A stretch of 64,000 nt of DNA, from contig OZ246890.1 in the NCBI GenBank assembly GCA_965231815.1, positions 558,001 through 622,000 on the forward strand. Direction: 5' to 3'. Every line of letters begins with the position of its first letter. The stretch's first letter is position 1. A program made the translations under genes and the position numbers. The stretch is from JAPPFW01 sp965231815 (GTDB taxonomy: Bacteria; Actinomycetota; Acidimicrobiia; Spongiisociales; Spongiisociaceae). The notes beneath the pieces are model-generated. The model was not told where the DNA came from and ran no database searches. It saw only the letters and a program-made list of their open reading frames with translations. Below are positions 9,105 through 16,898 of the stretch, one piece after another.

Positions 9105-9243
9105 CTGTCGAGTTGATCTTTGGGACAGACTGCGAAGACACCCTCAAACCACTCCCGAGTCGCCCCTCGTCTGGGGACCGCGGGGCCAACTCCAAGAGGC
9201 TGATACCCCTGCGGTAGTGCTTCCCCGGTGTGTTCTGTGCCAT
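9105..9243 (-). pseudogene. IS1595-family transposase, N-terminal remnant
   Basis: One frame reads MAQNTPGKHYRRGISLLEL and the next continues as GATREWFEGVFAVCPK. Together they follow the opening of IS1595-type transposases (GK-HR-GISLLEL ... PDE-A--WFE ... CP). A frameshift joins the two, and the rest of the gene is missing. It lies directly upstream of the HigBA pair. Confidence 0.6.
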
Positions 9244-9363
9244 ACCGATCCCTTTCGGTTTGTGGCATACCAGCCATTCTACCGCTAGTGGGTGACACAT
9301 TACGGCGGGAACTCGCGCCCTATACCATACTTCTGTCGGCCCAAGTACATAATCCCCATAGGC

Positions 9364-9770
9364 TGGAGGAGACGAAGCGTTGCTTGAGGAGGCTGTCGTC
9401 GTACCCGGTCAGTTGTTCCTTATCAAGCTGGTGGTAGGTAACGAGGTCCTTGGTGTACGGCTGTAGAAACCTGAAAGCGGCAAGGCTGTCAAGGGCCGCT
9501 TCGACGGTCGGCGAGGACACGTAGGCACCGACCTTCCGAAGGCGAGACGCCCGAAGAGTCGGGGACACTCGTTGGCGAGATGCCGAAAGCCTACTTGAAG
9601 CTCGGTCGAGGTGGCCCTGAACTGAATCTCCAGGAAAGTGCGCAAGTACCGCCGCTACGGCGTCTGAAGTCAAGAACCTGGACAATTGATGTCGTTCTGC
9701 TCCAGAACCGGGACGATGCAGCCACCGACAATGGCTAGCTTCACGCCCCGATCATGCTTGCTCCTCATGT
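9364..9770 (-). pseudogene. Degenerate second copy of the gene at 7557-8246
   Basis: Blocks such as FLTSDAVAAVLAHFP, KVGAYVSSPT-EAALDSLAA and DLVTYHQLDKEQLT are shared with the first copy, but they lie in different frames here because of small indels. The product would be truncated. It lies just downstream of the complete aminotransferase gene, so this arm probably marks the original location and 7.6-8.4 kb the duplicate, or the reverse. Confidence 0.75.
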
Positions 9771-9844
9771 TTTGGAACACCTTTCATTTATAAGGCTGTG
9801 ACACCCGTAGATCAGCAACCGGCCCGCGTCTTGCCGCGCAGGAG

Positions 9845-11020
9845 TCAGCTTCCGGATACGGAGGCGGTCTCGTTGAGCCGTTGGGCGAGTTCAGGAATGT
9901 CGGAGTCGTCGAGGTTGGCGAAGGCCAGACGCAGGTAGCGGTCCTGGTCAGGTCCGAACATCTCCCCCGCCAGTGCCAGCACCGACTGCTCCTCGAACAG
10001 ATGACGGGCCACTTTCCGGCTCGATTCTCCCTCGAACGGATGCCGCACGTAGGCGAAATAGGCTCCCGCCGAGGCCACCTCGTAACGGCTCCCGCGCATC
10101 TCCTCTACGAACATCCCCACACGCCGGTTCATGGTCGTCCGGTTGGCTGCAACCCATCCGTCCAGATGGCCCAGCCCGTAGATCACAGCCTCCTGCCCGA
10201 GTCGGTTAGGGCAGATGGTCACGCAGTCGGCCACCTTGTCCACCTCGTGCAACAGATCCGGCGAGGTGGCCAACGACCCCACCCGGTAACCGGGTATCGA
10301 ATAAACCTTCGAGAAGCTCTGTATCTGGATTACGGAAGCGTCCCATTCGAGATTACGGAACAGGTTGTGGGCGGGGGCCGTAGTCGAGCGGAAGTCACGA
10401 TAGGTCTCGTCCACGATCAGGTGAATACCGGACTCGGATGCCAAGCTACCGAAACCCGAGATAACCTCGGGCGGGTAAATCCGGCCTGTCGGGTTGTTGG
10501 GAGTCACCAGGACTATCACCTTGGTCCTCTCGTTCACCAGACCGGCGGCCTCTTCCGCCGAGGGGATCATGTCCTTGGAGCAGGGCAGGTAAGCCGCTTC
10601 TATCCCGTTGATGCTCAGCCACATGTCGTAGTTGAAGTAATGGGGAACCGGCATGATCACTCGGTCTCCGGGCTCACACAGCACCGACACCGCCAGGCAG
10701 AACGCCTGGTTGGCTCCCGCCGTGACCGCAACCTGCTCCGCCTGCACCTCCCCGCCATATTCCTCTGAAAGGTTGCGGGCCAACGCTTCCCTGAGTGGAG
10801 GTTCACCCAGCACCGCCCCATAGCGGGAGACCTGAGTCTGGTCCAGGTTCGCCACATGATCGACCAGCCCTCCGTCCGGCGGGTATCCCGGCGCTGCCTG
10901 GGCAACATCCACCAGCCTCAGGTCGGTCCTCCGCAGCCCACCGGCCATCCACGACCGCACCTCGCTGATCGGCGAGGTCGCCGTAGCCAGCACCCTGTTG
11001 TTGAATCCGAAAGGCTTCAT
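9845..11020 (-). CDS. PLP-dependent class I/II aminotransferase
   Basis: The product (about 391 residues from the ATG at 11020) is a fold-type I aminotransferase. It shows TPNNPTGRIYPPEVI, the VDETYRDF strand with the cofactor Asp and Tyr, and SFSKVYSIPGYRVG, which holds the Schiff-base lysine. YLRLAFAN near the end carries the substrate-binding Arg. The family moves amino groups between amino acids and 2-oxoacids; the exact substrate cannot be told from sequence. The 27 residues upstream of the chosen start in the longest frame are unlike the family. Its last 40 codons are duplicated at 8.3 kb. Confidence 0.9.
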   Translation of the reverse strand: MKPFGFNNRVLATATSPISEVRSWMAGGLRRTDLRLVDVAQAAPGYPPDGGLVDHVANLDQTQVSRYGAVLGEPPLREALARNLSEEYGGEVQAEQVAVTAGANQAFCLAVSVLCEPGDRVIMPVPHYFNYDMWLSINGIEAAYLPCSKDMIPSAEEAAGLVNERTKVIVLVTPNNPTGRIYPPEVISGFGSLASESGIHLIVDETYRDFRSTTAPAHNLFRNLEWDASVIQIQSFSKVYSIPGYRVGSLATSPDLLHEVDKVADCVTICPNRLGQEAVIYGLGHLDGWVAANRTTMNRRVGMFVEEMRGSRYEVASAGAYFAYVRHPFEGESSRKVARHLFEEQSVLALAGEMFGPDQDRYLRLAFANLDDSDIPELAQRLNETASVSGS

Positions 11021-11420
11021 AGCCTGCTGAGTACCCCGTTCGCTCTCGGACGGCTGCGGTCGCCTGTCCAGCCCCACTATACGTATTTGAACCACGACCA
11101 CACCGCCACAGACCGTTGCGGAAGGCGCAGCCTAGCCGGGAATATACCTGTCGGGCGTGGTTAACCTCGTCGGGTGCTCCGTCTGCCCCCATCGAAACAG
11201 AAACAGCCCCAGCCGCATGGCTGGGGCCGTCGGGCCGGGGCTACTCACCCCGGGGGGGTACCTTGGTTATTATCCATATTGGACGCTTGATAGTCAAGTA
11301 CCGGTTCGGAGTCAACACGCCCCCGACCTCGGGGCCTTGATGCGCTCCGGCCGCTACCAGACCCTTCTCATCAAAGCGCCGATCGGTTATATACATGTCA
11401 TGAGTTAGCGAGGAGCATCT
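11021..11420. other. Intergenic region with a hairpin and a small gene fragment
   Basis: The 400 bp between the divergent aminotransferase and aspartic protease genes hold a perfect 9-bp stem at 11206-11227 (GCCCCAGCC, loop GCAT, GGCTGGGGC) without a T-tract. A short piece at about 11345-11395 resembles the YQTLLIK/FGQTLLIKRRP-coding part of the ADP-ribosylglycohydrolase gene at 18.25 kb. No gene or RNA could be supported. Confidence 0.4.
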
Positions 11421-11777
11421 ATGGGTACGTTCAGTTGGCCAATCCGGATTTCGAACATGGAAGGACAGCGGATCGTAGAGATAGAGGCAACGGTGGACAC
11501 CGGGGCCGCCTATACCACTTTGCCCGCCGGGATCCTGGAGGAGATAGGGGTTAAGCCTGTAACCAGGCGATCCTTCCTGCTGGCCGACGGGAGAAAGGTT
11601 GAACTGTCTCTCGGCAGAGCTTGGGCGACGATAGGCGGCGTAACCGAAGTTACCCTGGTTGCCTTCGGAGAGAAAGACGGCCCTCCCCTGCTCGGCGCTT
11701 ACACCTTGGAGGGTTTGGGTCTCGCCGTAGACCCCGTTGCGGGGCGGTTGGTCTCTGCCGAACTCATCATGTACTAG
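11421..11777 (+). CDS. Retropepsin-like (clan AA) aspartic protease
   Basis: The 118-residue protein has the single-domain retroviral-type protease signature: EATVDTGAAYTTLPAGIL, with the catalytic DTGA at about residues 29-32, and a later hydrophobic LLGAYTLEGLGLAVDPV that forms the flap-side psi loop. Such small bacterial proteins act as homodimers. It ends 22 bp before the start of the SF1 helicase, so it is probably the first gene of that unit. GAGGAGCATCT before the ATG is a good ribosome site. Its role in the unit is unknown. Confidence 0.8.
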   Translation: MGTFSWPIRISNMEGQRIVEIEATVDTGAAYTTLPAGILEEIGVKPVTRRSFLLADGRKVELSLGRAWATIGGVTEVTLVAFGEKDGPPLLGAYTLEGLGLAVDPVAGRLVSAELIMY

Positions 11778-12984
11778 CAGTGAACGAAGGGACTCTCGGG
11801 TGCGGTTACTATCCACGAATATCTCACCCTCGCCCGAGCAGTTGACAGTTATGGGTGACGTTAAGCCGGGGTTCCGGATCATCCGAGGCGCCGCCGGTAG
11901 CGGCAAGACCACCACCGCGCTTCTGCGACTACGGGAGTTGGTTCGGGTACGACTTGATCGTCGGGAGCGCAGGGGAGACCTAGCGCCGGTACGTGTGCTG
12001 GTTCTGACCTTCAATCGAACGCTTGAGGGCTATATCGCGGAGTTAGCTCGTCAGTCGAGGGTGTTGGCGAGCGAAAGCTCGCTTGATCTCACGATAAGCA
12101 CTTTCGGACGATGGGCAAGAGGGCGGGTAGGCAACGTCACGATCCTCGATCAGAGGGAAGCGGATCAACTGATCAAGACCCAACTGAATGGGGTGGTGCC
12201 ACCCGACCACTATCCTTTCTTCGTGGACGAGGTTGAATACATTCTCGGCCGATTCCTACCCGAGAACCTTGCCAATTACCGCACCGTACTTCGAACAGGC
12301 CGAGGAACCACTCCAAGAGTGGATAGCACCCTCCGGGCGGTCCTCCTCCAACAAGTCTTGCCGGCGTATCAAGCCGCCAAGTCGGCCAGACGGGTAGTTG
12401 ACTGGAACGATATCGCAGTGCGCGCGGCCCATATCGCACCCGATCTCTTGTACGACGTGGTGATAGTGGATGAAGCCCAGGATCTATCTGCCAACCAGGT
12501 TCGTGCCGTGCTGCGGCATCTCCATCCTTTACACACGACCACCTTCGTTCTGGACGCTGTCCAGCGTATCTACCCCCGTCACTTCACATGGCTTGAAGTG
12601 GATGTTCCCGCCCGTCCCGAGAATGTCCGGGTGCTCAAACAGAACTACCGGAGCACCGGCGTGATTGCAGATCTGGCCAGGTCACTCGTTGCTGCACTTC
12701 CGAGGGAGGACGACGGCGTTCTACCGAATTCTGCTACCTGTCAAGGACTAGAGAACGTGAGACCACTGGTTGTCGCGGGAAAGTACCACGCTCAATTTGG
12801 ATTCATGATCAACCGGCTCATGAAGGGGGCCGACCTGACCGTCGAGACGGTTGGGGTGCTTAAGCCTGAATCCACCGGTGGGTTTTGGTGGTTTGGTAGT
12901 TGTGTAGACGTGGGAAGTGCCTCTGGTCTGGGACAATAGCTTTAAGCGTTAGGGCTGTTGGCCCGGATTTGGTAGGCACTTGGT

Positions 12985-14343
12985 GTGAGTGGAGTATTGC
13001 AGAACATTGACCGTTTGGGCGTTGTTTTCGATGACGCGGGTTTGGTGGCGGATGGGGGGTTGCTGTTGGCGGGGACGGTGATGAGCCGTCTGGGGTTGGA
13101 GGCTTTGGTGGATGACACGGTTCGTCTGGGCGCCCGGGTTGGTGGAGCGAACCCGGGTCGTAAGGTGCTGACGTTGGTCGCTTCGATGCTGGCGGGCGGT
13201 TCCCATATTGATCATGTGGATCGCCTGCGGGCCGGGTCGACGGGTCGGGTGTTGCCCCATCGGGTGATGGCCCCTTCCACGGTGGGCACGTTTCTGCGTT
13301 CGTTCACCTGGGGTCATGTACGGCAGTTGGAGAAAGCGTTGACCTCGGCGACGGGTCGGGCGTGGGAAGCGGGCGCCGGTCCCGGCGAAAAAGACGGGTT
13401 GGTGTTGGATTTGGACTCGACGGTTTGTGAAGTGTCGGGCAAAACCAAGGAGGGCGCCGCGTACGGGTACACGAACGTGTTGGGCTATCACCCGCTGTTG
13501 GCTTTCCGGGCCGACACCGGCGAAGTGGTCGCCGCCCGCCTGCGGGAAGGGTCGTCGCAGCGGGGTGTCACTCACTTCGCTCGGGAGACCATCGGACGGG
13601 CCCGACGGGCCGGAGCCGGGGGTCCGGTCACCGTCCGAGCCGATTCAGGTTTCTATTCCTACGACTTGTTCGACGCTTTCGACCGGGCGGGAGTGGAATG
13701 GTCGGTCACCGCACCCCTATACCGCAACATTCTCGCAACTATCAGCACAATCGACGAAACCGACTGGACCGCCATCGACTACCCCCAAAGCGGGATGGCA
13801 CAAGTCGCCGAAACCACCCTCACGATCACCAAAAAACGCACAACGATGAAACTCCGCCTCGTCGTGCGCCGCACCCGTGTTCTCGGTGACCAACAACAAC
13901 TATGGACCGACTGGCGGTACCACGCGTTCGTCACCAACCTCGACCAACCAACCACCGAAGCGGACCGACACCACCACAACACCGTCGAAGCGGACCGACA
14001 CCATCGGGCGCACGCGGTATGCGAACTCGCTATCCGCGACCTCAAAGGATCCGCAGGACTCGCCCACCTACCCTCCGCCCGGTTCTACGCCAACGCCGCG
14101 TGGCTGCTCTGCGCCGCCCTCGCCCACAACCTCCACCGATGGGTCGCCCTCCTCGGGAAAACACAACCCGACAACCAACAACTGGTCGTCGGAACAACCA
14201 TCCGCACCCGCCTCTACCGACTCCCCGGGCGTATAGTCAACCACAGCAGACAACACATCCTACGACTACCGACCCACTGGCCCTGGGCCCGCACCTACCT
14301 GACCACCCTCGCTAACCTCCGCGACCTCCCACAACTCTGCTGA
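12985..14343 (+). CDS. IS1380-family transposase
   Basis: The 452-residue DDE enzyme shows the first Asp in LVLDLDSTVCEV, the second in TVRADSGFYSYDLF and the Glu in AVCELAIRDLKGSAGLAHLPS, matching the IS1380 layout. It cuts and moves the surrounding element. The start is GTG. An imperfect direct duplication puts EADRHH twice, about 20 residues before the catalytic Glu (13956-14005), which could affect activity. The + strand is G-rich in the first half of the gene and A/C-rich in the second. Confidence 0.92.
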   Translation: MSGVLQNIDRLGVVFDDAGLVADGGLLLAGTVMSRLGLEALVDDTVRLGARVGGANPGRKVLTLVASMLAGGSHIDHVDRLRAGSTGRVLPHRVMAPSTVGTFLRSFTWGHVRQLEKALTSATGRAWEAGAGPGEKDGLVLDLDSTVCEVSGKTKEGAAYGYTNVLGYHPLLAFRADTGEVVAARLREGSSQRGVTHFARETIGRARRAGAGGPVTVRADSGFYSYDLFDAFDRAGVEWSVTAPLYRNILATISTIDETDWTAIDYPQSGMAQVAETTLTITKKRTTMKLRLVVRRTRVLGDQQQLWTDWRYHAFVTNLDQPTTEADRHHHNTVEADRHHRAHAVCELAIRDLKGSAGLAHLPSARFYANAAWLLCAALAHNLHRWVALLGKTQPDNQQLVVGTTIRTRLYRLPGRIVNHSRQHILRLPTHWPWARTYLTTLANLRDLPQLC

Positions 14344-14544
14344 CCAGCCGCCAACACCCCGCAGAACCCCCAACCGAACACCCCCACCCCAACCCCACAC
14401 GTCTTAAACCATGCAACACACCCACAACATCATCCCAGCCACCAACACCAACCCACTACTCCCCCAACACACTACCGAAACAACCCACCACTACCACCCC
14501 AAACCCACCCCCCGGAGCCACCTCAACAAGCCATCGGTGAGCTC

Positions 14545-15585
14545 CTATGTCAAGTTGGGGGCTGTGGGAGGTGTGGATAAGTGTTGTAGGTGGGTCCAGA
14601 TGCGGTCGGATATACGTCGTTTGAGGATGCGGATAGCTTCGGCTTTGCTTTTCCCTCGGGCTTGGAGCCGTTCGTAGTAGAGACGGCCTTCGGTTCCGGG
14701 TCGTCGTATTTGGGTGACCGCCGCGATGTGGATGGTCCGGTTGAGTCGGCGGTTGCCTCCTCGGTTGAGCCGGTGGCGGGTAATACGTCCTGATGAGGCT
14801 TGGAGGGGGGCGGCGCCGTTGGCCATCGCGAAGGTGGCTTTGGTGGGATAGCGGCCGGGGTTTCCGACCTCGGCGACTATTTCAGCGGCGCCCAGGGTTC
14901 CGATCCCGTAGATGTCGGTGAGGGTGAAGCCTCCTTCGGTGACCATTTCAGCGATCCGGGTGTCGATCTCCTTCCGTTGTTTGATAAGGCCCGTGATGGT
15001 CCGTACCCTCCGGCGGGCTATGTCGGCTGCTGCGCCGCGATCCGCCGATAGGAGCCTCGTCACTCGGCTCAGGGCGCCGGGCCGGGTGAGGCGGGTGCGT
15101 ATCCTCTGCTGGTAGCCGGGGCGGATCAGAGCTAAGTCGGCGTGGAGCCGGTTGGCCTGGCGGTTGAGAGACACGGTCAACTCACGGCGGTAAAACACCA
15201 CCCTACGCAGGTCCTCGACCACACCGTCGGGTCTCGGTCGGCCCAAGTCGTCCTCCCGCGCCCCGATCCGGGCTATCAACAGAGCATCACCCGGGTCGGA
15301 CTTGTGGCGGCTGCGTTGGCTTCTCCGGGCCTTAGCGGTCATCTGGGGTGGTACTTCCACCACCTCGAGGTCTGCGTCCAACAGAACCAAAGCCAACGGA
15401 CGCCCGTAGCTGCCCGACCCCTCGATGGCTACCCGCACCGCACCGACCCGGCGAACCCAAGCCAGCGCTTCGCGATAACCCGCCGCCCTGTTCCCAAAAC
15501 TCCGATACCCCACCGGGCGGCCCGCGCTGTCGATGGCGCAACCCGCCGAACTGTCCTTGTGCGAATCGATCCCCACAACCACCAT
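14545..15585 (-). CDS. IS110-family transposase (DEDD type)
   Basis: From the ATG at 15585 (MVVVGIDSHKDSSAGCAID) the product is about 346 residues. The N-terminal DEDD_Tnp domain shows GIDSHK, AIEGSGSYGRPLA and RHKSDPGDALLIAR with the acidic catalytic residues. The C-terminal transposase_20 domain shows IYGIGTLGAAEIVAEVG and the nucleophile-serine region NGAAPLQASSGRITRHRLNRGGNRRLN. This family recombines DNA guided by an element-encoded bridge RNA. The frame opens further upstream, but those residues are unlike the family. Confidence 0.92.
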   Translation of the reverse strand: MVVVGIDSHKDSSAGCAIDSAGRPVGYRSFGNRAAGYREALAWVRRVGAVRVAIEGSGSYGRPLALVLLDADLEVVEVPPQMTAKARRSQRSRHKSDPGDALLIARIGAREDDLGRPRPDGVVEDLRRVVFYRRELTVSLNRQANRLHADLALIRPGYQQRIRTRLTRPGALSRVTRLLSADRGAAADIARRRVRTITGLIKQRKEIDTRIAEMVTEGGFTLTDIYGIGTLGAAEIVAEVGNPGRYPTKATFAMANGAAPLQASSGRITRHRLNRGGNRRLNRTIHIAAVTQIRRPGTEGRLYYERLQARGKSKAEAIRILKRRISDRIWTHLQHLSTPPTAPNLT

Positions 15586-15790
15586 GACTTCTTCTATCCT
15601 TCCCATCAACTGGTACATGCCAGTGGTAGGTCGGCCCGGGCAGTGCGCAACCATGCGTTGAGGAAGACCATGGAGGCCTCTCAGGCTCCTGGGGTGTCTA
15701 TCAAGCGACAACACCCGAGCTGCAAGTCCCCGGTGGGGAGGCAATCACCGTTAAAGCCACCATCCGAACACGGACAGGGCATGGATTCAT
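15586..15790 (-). ncRNA. Candidate IS110 bridge-RNA region
   Basis: About 200 bp of non-coding DNA precede the IS110 transposase start inside the element. In the IS110 group the left non-coding end encodes a structured bridge RNA with target- and donor-binding loops. I see GC-rich segments able to pair but did not establish a structure, so the call rests on position and family knowledge. Confidence 0.35.
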
Positions 15791-16211
15791 GAGCCATCCC
15801 CACCAGGGACCTACCAACCCACATCTAAACACGCATGGATTCAGGTTAAGCCGTATGGCCGAGGTTGGTTCGAGGAGGCTCGCAGGCAACTTCGCTCCAA
15901 GGGTATTCCGTTCTGCGAGTTGACCCGCGAAAATCAGTGGCCTATGGGTCCTGAGACCTTTGCGCTATCTACCATCCACTCCGCCAAGGGCTTGGAGTTC
16001 GACCATGTCCTCCTACCCGGACTGAGCCGGAAAGTAACCCCACACGGGCCTGAGGATGGTGACGCGGATCTGGGCAGGCTACGCCGCATGCTGGCTATGG
16101 CTATCGGCCGAGCGCGGAAGTCCGTGATGATTGGCTACAAGCCGGGTGAGGAGTCTACGCTCATTGGGCTTCTCGATCGGTCAGCTTACGACCTTGTTGA
16201 GGTGTGAGCAG

Positions 16212-16898
16212 ATGGACTGGGCGACCCAGGCCACTCCGCTGAGCCCGGATAAGGCTCGTAGGCAGCCGCGCTACCCTGATATCGTGAAGGCGGCCACCAA
16301 TCGCGGCATTGTCCGTATCGTGCATTTCACACGTATCCGAGGGCTCAAGGGTATTCTTTATACGTCAGCGATCAAGGCGCGTCGTTATCTTCCTCATGAC
16401 GAACGCATCAGCTTCGTCTATGAGGAAAATGCTCCGGACCGAAGCCGAGATCTGCCTTGGCATGGTTACATAAACCTATCAGTGACCGAAATCAACAAGC
16501 GGGTGTTCAAGTTCTCTCAGTAAAAGCACCCCGGGGAGGAGTGGATGATTCTTGAGTTCGGACCCCAGATCCTTGGTGATCCCGGAGTGGTGTTCAGCAC
16601 CACCAACAACGCCTACGACGTAGCGTACCGTTGTGCCGGCCCGAGGGGGTTCGAGCAGATGTTCGCGGCCGTAGTTCCATGGGGCCACTACGGCAGTTCG
16701 AGGTCCCGCAGCGGCAGAAGGCCCGACCAGACGACCGATCCACAGGCTGAAGTACTTTATCCCTCCGACCTTCCCCTTGACCGCCTGCATACCATCGCGA
16801 CGCCCGACGAAGCCGTGTACGAATCGGTTTTCGGAATCCTTGCCAACTTCCCCGCCCATGAGCCGGAAGTCGCCATCACGCCGGAGGCGTTCCCATGA
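16212..16898 (+). pseudogene. DarT-like (DUF4433) ADP-ribosyltransferase with one internal stop
   Basis: The frame from ATG 16212 reads RIVHFTRIRGLKGIL (NAD-binding opening), HGYINLSVTEIN, then a TAA at 16521-16523, and resumes at once with GEEWMILEFGPQIL, VVFSTTNNAYD and QAEVLYPSDLPLDRL, which places the DarT catalytic Glu. DarT enzymes ADP-ribosylate thymidine bases in single-stranded DNA. A single base change (for example CAA or AAA to TAA) explains the break; the total would be 228 residues. It starts 4 bp after the helicase and overlaps the hydrolase gene by 4 bp. Loss of the toxin while the antidote stays intact makes sense for a decaying toxin-antidote module. Confidence 0.75.

Larger units (their letters stand above)
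12860..15850 (+). mobile_element. IS1380-family insertion carrying an IS110-family element
   Basis: The element spans 12865-15845 with inverted ends CCTGAATCCA and TGGATTCAGG, and is flanked by the 5-bp direct repeat TTAAG (12860-12864 and 15846-15850). It holds an IS1380-type transposase gene on the + strand and, downstream, an IS110-type transposase on the - strand. IS1380 elements are normally under 2 kb, so the IS110 element most likely inserted into the 3' non-coding part of the first. IS110 elements usually leave no target duplication and I could not place its exact ends. Confidence 0.88.
11800..16207 (+). pseudogene. UvrD/Rep-like SF1 helicase split by nested insertion sequences
   Basis: The 5' part shows Walker A (IIRGAAGSGKTTTALLRLREL), LVLTFNRTLEGYI, Walker B VIVDEAQDLS and motif IV LKQNYRST. 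The 3' part (15851-16207) shows FALSTIHSAKGLEFDHVLLPG and LAMAIGRARKSVMIG, the last SF1 motifs. Between them lies an IS1380-family element with TTAAG on both sides. Removing it and one TTAAG joins ...ETVGVLK to PYGRGWFEE in one frame of 473 residues, so the insertion is recent. The likely start is GTG at 11800. The gene lies 4 bp before the DarT-like gene and should translocate on or unwind DNA for that module. Confidence 0.88.

Noticed and set aside
11206..11227. 9-bp GC hairpin as a terminator
   Set aside because: It stands in a divergent intergenic region with no gene ending into it and no T-tract, so it is only described.
11241..12014. 257-aa frame on the - strand
   Set aside because: It covers the aspartic protease and helicase start in antisense and has no recognisable domain.
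15142..15792. 216-aa frame on the + strand
   Set aside because: It runs antisense to the IS110 transposase and has no protein-like pattern.
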